DNA of 35,499 nucleotides from Synergistaceae bacterium (GTDB lineage Bacteria; Synergistota; Synergistia; Synergistales; Synergistaceae): contig JAITOL010000167.1 in NCBI GenBank assembly GCA_031289955.1, positions 1 through 35,499 of the forward strand, in the 5' to 3' direction. Both the position numbers and the translations under genes were made by a program. Position 1 is the first letter of the stretch. Each line of letters starts with the position of its first letter. The notes beneath the pieces are model-generated. The model had not been told where the DNA came from and did no database searches. It was given only the letters and a program-made list of their open reading frames with translations. Positions 6,582-14,262 of the stretch are shown here, one piece after another.

Positions 6582-7546
6582 TTTATCAGAGCGGATGTAC
6601 TAAGTTTGCTTTCCACTTCACGCACGGTCATCCCCGTCAGTTCCGCGAGGCGTTTTATGCCCCTGCGTCCGTGGCCCGTCATGCGCGAGATAAGGCGGCG
6701 CTCTATGCGCCACGGGCCGCTTGGGTTCTCATGTGAAAGTTCCAGCGCGAGTTTCTCGGACAGGGCGAGCTCGCCGAACGCCGGGTGATAAGGGCCTGCC
6801 GTCACTGATTCTTTGAGGCTCGGCGATTCGAGCAGGCCGACTCGGATCGCGTCAAACCCACTCGACTCCGCTTCGGAAAGCAGCATACCGCTCGTTCGCA
6901 CGGCATCTTCGAGCGCGAGCGGACGATATTCCCCCCTGAGAAACATCGCTTCGAGCTCCGTCCCTTTCAAGACAAGGCAGGGATAAAGCCTGAAATCACA
7001 GCGCATACCTCCTCCCATCAGCGAAGCGAGGCGTTTTACGTCCCGCGTGGAGCTCTCATCCGTCTGGCCGGGCAGGCCGATCATCACCTGCACGCCCAGA
7101 TGAAAACCCGCGTCCCGCAGAAATTCGACGACGCGCACAGCGGCGTCCGGGTCGTCCCCCCTCCCGCATGAAGCGAGCGCGTCCGGGTCGAGCGTCGGTA
7201 TGCCGAGCTCTATCGTGCCTATCGGATATTTTTTCAAAATTTCCGCCGTTTCCTCCCCGTACTCCCCTTCGAAATCCCCGGGATACGATGAAAACGTTAC
7301 AGAGCTTCCGGGAGGCGCGGATTTTATCGCGTCCAAAAATCGGGTGAAAAGCCCCCGTTCGAGCCTGGCAAAGCTGCCTCCGAAAAAGCAGAGCTCCACA
7401 GGTTCCGAATATCGCGACAAAAAAGCGCGGACAGAGTCCGGCGTCAATTCGCCGTCTCCGCCCGCGTCCCGCGTTATGGCCCTCTGGTCGCAGTAGACAC
7501 AGCGCCTCCCGCATCCCCGGGCCGGCATGAAGAACGCTACTCGCAT
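6572..7546 (-). CDS. Radical SAM protein, Elp3-like
   Basis: A 324-residue radical S-adenosylmethionine enzyme. The iron-sulfur ligands are Cys12, Cys16 and Cys19 (GCGRRCVYCDQ, CX3CX2C) very near the N-terminus, followed by CFFGGSFARL, the VTFSSYPGDFE segment, TIELGIPTLDPDALASCGRG and LGVQVMIGLPGQ, all typical of the Elp3/MiaB-like fold. The acetyltransferase domain of true Elp3 is absent; the tail (GHGRRGIKRLAELTGM) could bind nucleic acid. The likely role is modification of RNA or a related methyl/sulfur transfer; substrate unknown. The ATG at 7546 lies 44 bases after the XRE regulator gene with no strong ribosome site. It is third in a citG-xre-SAM-membrane run. Confidence 0.85.
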   Translation of the reverse strand: MRVAFFMPARGCGRRCVYCDQRAITRDAGGDGELTPDSVRAFLSRYSEPVELCFFGGSFARLERGLFTRFLDAIKSAPPGSSVTFSSYPGDFEGEYGEETAEILKKYPIGTIELGIPTLDPDALASCGRGDDPDAAVRVVEFLRDAGFHLGVQVMIGLPGQTDESSTRDVKRLASLMGGGMRCDFRLYPCLVLKGTELEAMFLRGEYRPLALEDAVRTSGMLLSEAESSGFDAIRVGLLESPSLKESVTAGPYHPAFGELALSEKLALELSHENPSGPWRIERRLISRMTGHGRRGIKRLAELTGMTVREVESKLSTSALIKCS

Positions 7547-7590
7547 GTCACGTGAGGGAACGCGTTATGCCAGTGTGCGCGTGTGCGCCA

Positions 7591-7998
7591 TCACAGGACA
7601 GAGATCTTCGCCCCTCTGGCCTTTCTGCCGGGCCTGATCTTTATAATCCCGTCGTCCTCTTCGTCCCACTCGGCCAGAACAGCGTCTATGACGCGCTCAA
7701 CTCTGCGCAGATCTCCCTCGGAGAGCTTTTTTTTGCGAAACCAGACGTCGACCTCGCCGCTGGAGAGGAGCTCCTCCAATTGAAGCCGCCCGCCGTGCCC
7801 CGGATATTCGTCCACGATGTCGTTGACCGTCGCGGCGAGCGCGTCCGCCAGACGATAGAGAAGTTTGATCGATGGAACGCGCCGGTTGCTCTCCAGCGCC
7901 TGTATGTAAATACGGCTCACCCCAACGTTATCAGCCAGCTTCTGCTGGGTCAGCGACGCGTTTTTGCGCAGTGTGCGCAGTCTCAGACCAAGGCTCAT
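7591..7998 (-). CDS. XRE-family helix-turn-helix regulator
   Basis: A 135-residue cytoplasmic regulator with an N-terminal XRE/Cro helix-turn-helix (about residues 5-62: LRTLRKNASLTQQKLADNVGVSRIYIQALESNRRVPS followed by LLYRLADALAATVND). The C-terminal half is charged and ends in a basic tail (GRKARGAK), with no known sensor domain. The ATG at 7998 has a doubled GGAGGAGG ribosome site. It starts 20 bases after the citG-like gene ends and is probably co-transcribed with it and with the radical SAM gene below. Its target is not evident; no clear inverted repeat was seen immediately upstream. Confidence 0.9.
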   Translation of the reverse strand: MSLGLRLRTLRKNASLTQQKLADNVGVSRIYIQALESNRRVPSIKLLYRLADALAATVNDIVDEYPGHGGRLQLEELLSSGEVDVWFRKKKLSEGDLRRVERVIDAVLAEWDEEDDGIIKIRPGRKARGAKISVL

Positions 7999-8018
7999 TA
8001 AAAAATTCCTCCTCCAAT

Positions 8019-8960
8019 TTACACGAGCAGACTGTTATCTAATATTTTACTACGATACATGAAAAGTGTACAGGCTAAGAGGTCCGCAGCCCCGCCAGGG
8101 CTTGCACCACGCTGTATCAGAAGATTATCCAGATCCCGCGCCGATTCGTATTTCCCCGGTTCGAGCGGATCGAAATTCCGCATGGCAGCCCTCACGCGCT
8201 TCAGATACTCGCCCCTCCAGAACTTCATGCCGCATCTGTGGATGACGTTGGTGTCCTCGCACCTCTCCATGAGAACGAGAAGCGACATCACGGCCGCGCT
8301 TCTCGCGGAAGCTCCGCGCGCCAGCATGTCCTCCAGCGTGGATAACGCGGCCCGAACGGACGGAAAGCCATCCGAGGCCTCCGCCCTTATCCCGGCAATA
8401 CCGTGTGAAAAATAAATTCTCTCTCCGTGCGTCAGCTCCTCTCCTTTTTGTCCCCTGCTCTTGATTTTCTCCAGTTCTTCGCGCGCGGCGGGTGAAACGA
8501 TATCGCCGGCGGTCCTCAATATGCCGGCGCCCGAAAAATCACCGCGCGCAAAGCACGCTCCCGACGCACCCACAAGGAGCGACAACGCGAATATGAGACC
8601 CTTATGCGTGTTGACTCCGCCAGTCGCGCCGAACATAGCGCGCTCCATTTCGAGTCCCGTATCCCGCAAGCTCTTCATAAGCTCTTCCGATGGTTTATAA
8701 TAGACATGGTGAATTCCTTCGAGCGCTTGAATCCGCCAGAACGGGGCGAGGGCCGACGCCCCCATGAGGAATGTCGTCCAGTTCATGTCGGAGTGGCTGC
8801 CGCTCGAATCGGGGCAGACGAGCCCCGGTTTCGGCGATAGCATGACCTCCTCGAAAGAAGCGGCCGCGGCGATCGCGCCCAGGAAACACGCCAGATGCCC
8901 GCCGTTTTCGGCAGGATATTTGAAACCATCATACCCACAGGAAGGCGGAACAAAATCCAT
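8019..8960 (-). CDS. citG: CitG/MdcB-family triphosphoribosyl-dephospho-CoA synthase
   Basis: A 313-residue protein of the CitG/MdcB family, which joins ATP and dephospho-CoA to make the precursor of the prosthetic group of citrate or malonate lyase. Family motifs are SPKPGLVCPDSSGSHSDM (about 42-59), FGATGGVNTHKG and the C-terminal PGGAADLLA. No citrate lyase, malonate decarboxylase or citX gene is in the window. The ATG at 8958-8960 has a GGAGAG site and shares two bases with the divergent transglycosylase start. No later start keeps the family N-terminus. Regulation by the XRE protein encoded next is possible. Annotation to family is firm; which lyase it serves is unknown. Confidence 0.88.
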   Translation of the reverse strand: MDFVPPSCGYDGFKYPAENGGHLACFLGAIAAAASFEEVMLSPKPGLVCPDSSGSHSDMNWTTFLMGASALAPFWRIQALEGIHHVYYKPSEELMKSLRDTGLEMERAMFGATGGVNTHKGLIFALSLLVGASGACFARGDFSGAGILRTAGDIVSPAAREELEKIKSRGQKGEELTHGERIYFSHGIAGIRAEASDGFPSVRAALSTLEDMLARGASARSAAVMSLLVLMERCEDTNVIHRCGMKFWRGEYLKRVRAAMRNFDPLEPGKYESARDLDNLLIQRGASPGGAADLLACTLFMYRSKILDNSLLV

Positions 8961-11013
8961 GCGCAATCTCTCCAGAAAAATTATTACATTGATTGTAACG
9001 CTTCCGGCGATCTCGTTGATGCTCCAAACGATCGCCTCGGCCGACGGTTCCGGCATGGAGGACGCGTTCTGGGCTCGAAACTGGCAGGCCATGGACGCCA
9101 TTTACGCGAACGCCGCGCCGAAAGACGTCCCCATCGAAACCCCATCGCCGCTATCCACTCGCGAAAAATCCATCTACGTAAACGGCCTCTGGTTGCAGGG
9201 ACGATACGAAGAAGGCGCCGCGATCCTGGAAAGCATACAACAGGATTTCCCAAATGGCCTGCGTGCTTACGCTGATATGTTATTGATACTTGGAGCGGAA
9301 CGTACTGACAGGAAGGAGCTGGCATTCGAAAGAGGCAGGGCGATGTGGGAGATGTCTCCTCCGGACGCGGTCAAATATTATCTCGCCTACGCGATGGCGC
9401 GCGTCACGCGCGACCTGAACATGGACGACGAATCGGTCGTGTGGTACCGAAGGATGTATGAGAACGCCCCCGACAAGAAACGCGGCGCTCAAGCGCTCAA
9501 ATCGCTGCTCGACCTGGGCGGCGCGAATGCCGAGGAAGCCGCGGCCATTCTTTTGAACTCTCCGGACAACGTTCAGGCATTATCCATCATTTCCGCCGAT
9601 TCATCCAGGGTCATCGGTCTCGTCGAATACGCGCTCGGGTACAAAGCGTACGCCAGTCAGCAGTACGGATCGGCCATGGCGCACTTCGAGCTCGCCTCGC
9701 GCGACATCGAGTATGGAGAGGCCGCGCGATATTACGAAGCATTCTCGGCATACAGGCAGAAAAAGGACGACAGGGCGTATTCGCTGTGGTCCGACATAGC
9801 CATGACGGGCTTCGACTATCCGCAGAGATCGGTGCAGCGACTCCAGAACCTGGCGGAAAGGAGCAGGAAGGGCGACATAATAAAATTACTCAAAAAAATC
9901 GCCGCGGCACGGGAGAAGGATTATCCCGAGGTGGCGGCCGACGCGTTGACGGCGCTGATAAAGATCGGGGATCCGAAAACGGCCCGCGAAGCGGAGGGCC
10001 TTCTGTTGTCGGCCCGCCCCACCACGGTGCAGGCGGCCACAATAAGATGGGATCGAGGTTGGAAAGCGTGGAAAAATGGCAAATGGCGCGACGCCTACGA
10101 TCAATGGTCGGCGGGCTACTCGCCGCGGCTCAAAAACGCCGAACTGGCGTCGCGCTTTCTCTATTGGCAATCGCGAGCGCTGGAACGTCTCGAAAGCCCC
10201 GTCGCGTCGGAGAAGGTGAAGCGCGAGCTCATAGAACGCTGGCCTGGGGAGTATCACACATTCCTGACGAGCCCCGACGGAGGCATAAAGGAGACCCCGG
10301 TCCCCGAAAATTTTGTCACGTCGAGCGATCTGGCGGAGTGGGGATTTGTGACCTACGCGCGGCTCGAAGGGTCCGGCGTCAGCTATGAAACGGTCACGAG
10401 CGCGGACGCGCCGGCGCTCTACAGGGCGTCTCGTCTCGCCCTATGGGAGGACGACTATACGGCCGCCGTCCGGACTTTTGCCGTCCTCCGGGGAGCGCTC
10501 GGGCCGGAAGAGCTGGCTTCGAGCGAACTGCTCAAGCTGTCATACCCGAGAGCCTACGAGCGCGACGTGATGGCGGCGGCGAAAAAAACAGGAGTGGCGC
10601 CCGAGATAATATGGGCCGTGATGAGACAGGAGAGCCTGTTCGAGGCCGATGTGACGAGCAGCGCCGGCGCTTACGGCCTCATGCAGCTGATGCCGGCGAC
10701 CGCGAGGCAGGAAGCGAAAAAGATGGCTATGTCGGACGACTCGTACATGAGACCGACCGATAATATTATGCTCGGCGCGAACCATCTCGTCGGGCTGTTC
10801 GCCCGTTTCAAGGAAGCGCCGCTGTCGCTCGCGGCATACAACGCCGGCGGCACGCCGGTGTCGAGGTGGAGCAAGGCGCCGATAACGGACATGGCGGAAT
10901 GGGTTGAGGATATCGGGTACCGCGAGACGAAAAACTACGTAAAAGCGGTGCTCAGAAACATTGGCGTATACAGAACGCTATATAAAGAGGCCGGCGCGGA
11001 CGATGGAAATTGA
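8959..11013 (+). CDS. slt: Secreted soluble lytic murein transglycosylase, Slt70-like
   Basis: A 684-residue periplasmic peptidoglycan-cleaving enzyme. A signal sequence covers residues 1-28 (MRNLSRKIITLIVTLPAIS then ASA). A long alpha-helical, TPR-like region (about 30-530) matches the U/L superhelix of Slt70. The C-terminal SLT domain holds the catalytic Glu558 in WAVMRQESLF, then SSAGAYGLMQLMPATA and LAAYNAGG. It forms 1,6-anhydro-muramyl ends from glycan strands. The frame is open upstream to 8764, but the ATG at 8959 has an AGGAAGG ribosome site (8940-8946 region) and begins the signal sequence. Its start overlaps that of the divergent citG. The YbaK-like gene overlaps its end by 11 bases. 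Confidence 0.93.
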   Translation: MRNLSRKIITLIVTLPAISLMLQTIASADGSGMEDAFWARNWQAMDAIYANAAPKDVPIETPSPLSTREKSIYVNGLWLQGRYEEGAAILESIQQDFPNGLRAYADMLLILGAERTDRKELAFERGRAMWEMSPPDAVKYYLAYAMARVTRDLNMDDESVVWYRRMYENAPDKKRGAQALKSLLDLGGANAEEAAAILLNSPDNVQALSIISADSSRVIGLVEYALGYKAYASQQYGSAMAHFELASRDIEYGEAARYYEAFSAYRQKKDDRAYSLWSDIAMTGFDYPQRSVQRLQNLAERSRKGDIIKLLKKIAAAREKDYPEVAADALTALIKIGDPKTAREAEGLLLSARPTTVQAATIRWDRGWKAWKNGKWRDAYDQWSAGYSPRLKNAELASRFLYWQSRALERLESPVASEKVKRELIERWPGEYHTFLTSPDGGIKETPVPENFVTSSDLAEWGFVTYARLEGSGVSYETVTSADAPALYRASRLALWEDDYTAAVRTFAVLRGALGPEELASSELLKLSYPRAYERDVMAAAKKTGVAPEIIWAVMRQESLFEADVTSSAGAYGLMQLMPATARQEAKKMAMSDDSYMRPTDNIMLGANHLVGLFARFKEAPLSLAAYNAGGTPVSRWSKAPITDMAEWVEDIGYRETKNYVKAVLRNIGVYRTLYKEAGADDGN

Positions 11014-11488
11014 TAAAACGGCCGATCCCGCGGAAAAAGTGAGGGCATTTCTCGTATCGTCGGGATGCGACGCAGTGATTACGCGCGTGGAAGAGACGAT
11101 ATTCACCGTGGATGACGCGTCGCGGACGATTGGAGCGCCTCCTCCGAAAATCCTGAAAAGCATGTTGTTTTTCATAGACGACCGTTGCTGGGCGCTCGCC
11201 CTCATGTCCGGAGCGAACAAAGTTCATGACAAAAAAGTAAAGCGTGCCCTGGGCGCGCAAAAAGTCCGCATGGGCACGGCGGAAGCGATAATGGAGTTCT
11301 CGGGTTTCGCGCCGGGAGGAGTCCCCCCCGTCGGCTATCCCGAACAGCCGACGACGCTGCTCGACGCCGACTTATTCCGGCACGACGTCGTCTGGTCGGC
11401 CGCCGGAACGGATCACGACTTCTTCCCGATAACTCCGGACGAACTGCTTAGGATAACGGGCGGAGTAAAGGCCGACATCAAAAAATAA
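11003..11488 (+). CDS. YbaK/ProX-type aminoacyl-tRNA editing protein
   Basis: A 161-residue free-standing editing domain of the YbaK/INS family, which hydrolyses mischarged tRNA (for example Cys- or Ala-tRNA-Pro). Family features are the conserved Lys in KILKSMLFFIDD, ALALMSGANKVHDKKVKRALG, and the GFAPGGVPPVGY loop with the following TDHDFFPITPDELLRITGG near the end. The best start is ATG 11003, inside the last codons of the transglycosylase gene (11-base overlap), implying coupled translation. It is followed by a convergent gene 18 bases away. Which tRNA it edits is unknown; members with this loop include cysteinyl-tRNA-Pro deacylases. Confidence 0.87.
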   Translation: MEIDKTADPAEKVRAFLVSSGCDAVITRVEETIFTVDDASRTIGAPPPKILKSMLFFIDDRCWALALMSGANKVHDKKVKRALGAQKVRMGTAEAIMEFSGFAPGGVPPVGYPEQPTTLLDADLFRHDVVWSAAGTDHDFFPITPDELLRITGGVKADIKK

Positions 11489-11506
11489 AGTATGCGGCGG
11501 GTCTTC

Positions 11507-12160
11507 TCAGTAGCCCAGATTCTCCCCGACGAGAATTACGTGGGCCTCCCTGCCAAAGGGGACTCGTTCAAGGATCAGAATGGCGCGGCACGAACGCTCG
11601 GGCGCGTTGCAGTCTACGCAGTAGCCGAGCTTCACGCACGGGGTCGTCATTCCGACCCTGATCGTATTGGCGGGGGTGGCGGTATTTCTGGCCCGCGCCA
11701 ACGCCCGGTCGAGATCGCGCTCCACTTTGTTCATCCCTATTATGAAGAGCACCTTGCCAACACCCCACGCCATAGCGGCCACCCTGTTGCCGGTACCGTC
11801 GATGTTCACCATCTTTCCGTCGACGGTGAGGGCGTTGCTGCTCGTCACAAACCAGTCGGCGGCGTTCTCGTCGTGCAGGCGTTTCGGGCGGCCCTTGGGA
11901 GTGAGTTTGGGATCCCAGTGGTGGAATATCCTGCATTTCTTCTCGGACAGCTTCTCCATGAGCCCTATATCGCGAATCGTCACAGTGCCTGGCACCCCGA
12001 CGGACACACCGTCAGGAATGAGAGAAGCGGCCGCAAAGAGCGCCTCCCCTGCGGTATCCACATACTGAGCGGTCTTGTAACCGTTGGCGACGAGAGTCTC
12101 GGTGATCTTTCTGCCGAGCGCCCCGTTGGCCGCTTGCATCGGCGCGTCGAATGAACCCAT
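11507..12160 (-). CDS. LUD-domain (DUF162) protein with C-terminal cysteine cluster
   Basis: A 217-residue member of the LUD superfamily, related to LutB/LutC and to stand-alone DUF162 proteins. Visible features are GVSVGVPGTVTIRDIGLME, the FVTSSNALTVDGKMVNIDGTGNRVAAM core, KVLFIIGMNKVERDLDRAL, and a C-terminal TPCVKLGYCVDCNAPERSC with four Cys that could hold a metal or iron-sulfur centre. Stand-alone members of this type are widespread in anaerobes and their reaction is not settled; a role in lactate oxidation is known only for the LutABC complex, which is not present here. It lies 44 bases downstream of the aminotransferase gene and is probably co-transcribed. The ATG at 12160 has a GGGGGGA ribosome site. 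Confidence 0.87.
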   Translation of the reverse strand: MGSFDAPMQAANGALGRKITETLVANGYKTAQYVDTAGEALFAAASLIPDGVSVGVPGTVTIRDIGLMEKLSEKKCRIFHHWDPKLTPKGRPKRLHDENAADWFVTSSNALTVDGKMVNIDGTGNRVAAMAWGVGKVLFIIGMNKVERDLDRALARARNTATPANTIRVGMTTPCVKLGYCVDCNAPERSCRAILILERVPFGREAHVILVGENLGY

Positions 12161-12204
12161 TAAAACATTCCCCCCAGGTTTTGAAGCCTTTATTTATGGC
12201 TTAT

Positions 12205-13374
12205 TTATAAGGACTCTATAAATTCCTTGACGCGGGATACTCCTTCTCGTATATCGCCCTCCGAACAGGCGTATGACATGCGGACGAATCCCGGCGCGAA
12301 GAAAGCGTCTCCCGGAACTAACGCCACATATTTTTCCTCCAGTACGCGGCGGCAGAATTCCTTGTCGTCCGGAATTTTCGTCCCTCGCACGTCGATGAAC
12401 GCGTAAAAAGCCCCGTCGGGGCACGCGAGGGATATCCCCTTCACTTCGCCGAGCAGAGACAAAAGAATATCCCTGCGTCGTTCGAATTCGGCGCGGCGGC
12501 TTTCCACGTCGTCCTCCGCCTGAACTATGGCGCCAACGGAGGCCCATTGGGATATGGACGAGGGGTTGCTCGCCATGTGGCTCTGCATGTCGTCCATTCG
12601 CGCTATGACTTCCCCGGGACCGAGAGCGTAGCCTATTCTCCAGCCTGTCATGCTGTAAGCCTTGCTGACGCCGTTTATTATGAGCACGCGGTCGCGCAGA
12701 TCCGGGGCGACCTGAAGTATATTCAGGTGCTTCGCGCCGCCGTACACGAGACGTTCGTAAATCTCGTCGTACACTATCCATAGGTCGTTCGAGCGGGCGA
12801 CGTCCGCCAGCATTTCGAGCGTCCGCGCGCCGTACACGGCGCCCGTCGGATTGTTGGGGCTGTTTATTATCATGCCGACCGTCTTCGACGACAGAGCCCG
12901 CTCGACCTCGGGTTTCGCCGGCACGAAACCGGTGTCGGCCGTATCGATCACGACGGCGTTCCCGTGCGCGATCTGAATCTGCTCGACATAGCTGACCCAT
13001 GCGGGCGCGGGCAGCATAACCTCGTCCGAGTCGTCGACGAGCACCTGTATGGCCTCGTAGAGCACCTGCTTCGCCCCGCCCGAGACTATGATCTCCTTCG
13101 GAGCGTACTCGAGACCGAAGCGATTTTTGTAGTAGTCGGCGATCGCTCGTTTGAGCTCCGGCACGCCGGAGTTTGCGGTGTAATGGGTCTCGCCCCGGTC
13201 GATCGCCGAATGTGCCGCGTCGATCGCGCTCTTCGGCGACGAAAAGTCCGGCTCGCCTGCCGAGAATGACAGCACCGGATGTCCGGACGCTTTTAATTCC
13301 CTCGCGAGCGACGCGACCGCAAACGTCGCCGAAGGGCTAATTTTTTCCGCTCTTTTCGATATTTTCAACTTCAT
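12205..13374 (-). CDS. aspC: Class I pyridoxal-phosphate aminotransferase, aspartate type
   Basis: A 389-residue fold-type I aminotransferase that moves amino groups between amino acids (typically Asp, Tyr, Phe) and 2-oxoglutarate. The cofactor lysine is Lys238 in NGVSKAYSMTGWRIGY. Other landmarks are SAGEPDF (38-44), SGGAKQVLY, NSPNNPTGAVY (171-181) and YDEIYERLVY. The N-terminal SKRAEKISPSAT is typical of the Thermus/Bacillus AspB group rather than the Escherichia coli type. Length is normal. ATG 13374 follows a GGGAGAG site. It leads a two-gene run with the LUD-domain protein. Precise substrate range is not readable. Confidence 0.92.
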   Translation of the reverse strand: MKLKISKRAEKISPSATFAVASLARELKASGHPVLSFSAGEPDFSSPKSAIDAAHSAIDRGETHYTANSGVPELKRAIADYYKNRFGLEYAPKEIIVSGGAKQVLYEAIQVLVDDSDEVMLPAPAWVSYVEQIQIAHGNAVVIDTADTGFVPAKPEVERALSSKTVGMIINSPNNPTGAVYGARTLEMLADVARSNDLWIVYDEIYERLVYGGAKHLNILQVAPDLRDRVLIINGVSKAYSMTGWRIGYALGPGEVIARMDDMQSHMASNPSSISQWASVGAIVQAEDDVESRRAEFERRRDILLSLLGEVKGISLACPDGAFYAFIDVRGTKIPDDKEFCRRVLEEKYVALVPGDAFFAPGFVRMSYACSEGDIREGVSRVKEFIESL

Positions 13375-13528
13375 TACCCAATCTCTCCCTATGTCGAATC
13401 AGCCGGTCGAACGACATGCCGCAACGCAAAGACGCATAAATAACATTACCGACTATTCATTAACGATTTGACAAAATGCCTGGATATTATAGATTACTTT
13501 ACGAATGGCGACAACGCTCAATAGCTCA

Positions 13529-13557
13529 TTGCGAGGGAAATTGCGAGATGTTAGAAT
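13529..13557 (+). promoter_or_regulatory. Sigma-70-type promoter for the hibernation factor gene
   Basis: TTGCGA (13529-13534) and TAGAAT (13552-13557) are separated by 17 bases, giving a start near 13564 and a leader of about 53 bases before the ATG at 13617. The -35 lies in a direct repeat ATTGCGAG (13528-13535 and 13540-13547), 12 bases apart, which could be a protein site. Confidence 0.55.
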
Positions 13558-13616
13558 GGTCACTGCAGAAAGTGCGTTGTCAAAATCGCGCCGCTCAAAA
13601 AAGAGGAGGGATTGCC

Positions 13617-14168
13617 ATGGATGTTCGTTTCTTCACTCGTAACGCCGAGGCAACGGATGAACAGAAGGATTTCATGGAAAAAAAGCTGGCCAAGATCGAG
13701 AAATTCTTCAACAAAATTACCGACGTGCAGGTTGCGCTCAATTTCAAGCGCGGCATGAACATAGTTGAAATCACGGCGAACGCGAACGGAATGGTCATGC
13801 GCGGCGAAGATCATTCGCCGGACATGCGCAAGGCGTTCGACAAAGCGCTGAAAAACATCGAGCGTCAGGTGAAGCGCCACAAGGACTATCTGAACGATCG
13901 CACGCACATAAAGACGAAGGATAATATATCGTTCGACCTGCCGGCGGACATATTCGGCGACAGCAGGGACAACGACGACGAAACGTCCACGGACATAGTT
14001 AAGGTAAAGCGCTTCCCGGTGACCACGATGCTGCCCGCGGAGGCCACGCGCCAGATGGATCTTTTGGGACACACTTTCTTCCTGTTCCGCAACGGGGATT
14101 CCGGAAACTTCAACGTCGTCTACAGACGTCACGACGGCGGATACGGACTGCTGGAGCCCCAGGATTAA
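13617..14168 (+). CDS. hpf: Ribosome hibernation promoting factor, long form
   Basis: A 183-residue long-form HPF (YvyD-like) that pairs 70S ribosomes into inactive 100S dimers under stress or starvation. Residues 1-100 are the HPF/RaiA domain (MDVRFFTRNAEATDEQKDFMEKKLAKIEKFF, then IVEITANANGMVMRGEDHSPDMRKAFDKALKNIERQVKRHKD). After a charged linker, residues about 128-180 are the C-terminal dimerisation domain (VKRFPVTTMLPAEATRQMDLLGHTFFLFRN, VVYRRHDGGYGLLEP). The frame is open upstream, but ATG 13617 has a GAGGAGG site (13602-13609) and begins the domain. It has its own promoter and terminator. Confidence 0.95.
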   Translation: MDVRFFTRNAEATDEQKDFMEKKLAKIEKFFNKITDVQVALNFKRGMNIVEITANANGMVMRGEDHSPDMRKAFDKALKNIERQVKRHKDYLNDRTHIKTKDNISFDLPADIFGDSRDNDDETSTDIVKVKRFPVTTMLPAEATRQMDLLGHTFFLFRNGDSGNFNVVYRRHDGGYGLLEPQD

Positions 14169-14204
14169 CCGAGCTTGACGGATTATGCGCGCGGCGTATG
14201 GCGT

Positions 14205-14242
14205 CAGGGGGAGCTGGCGACAGCTTTCCCCTTTTCATTTTT
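14205..14242 (+). terminator. Probable terminator after hpf
   Basis: AGGGGGAGCT and AGCTTTCCCCT flank a GGCGAC loop and are complementary apart from a small bulge; TTTTCATTTTT follows. It lies 36 bases after the hpf stop and just before the ribosome site of the helicase gene. Confidence 0.6.
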
Positions 14243-14262
14243 AGGGAGACGATATTTATAAC

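Noticed and set aside
11507-12160. LUD protein and LarB as parts of one lactate pathway.
   Set aside because: They are 11 kb apart, on different strands, and LutA/LutB or lactate racemase genes are not in view.
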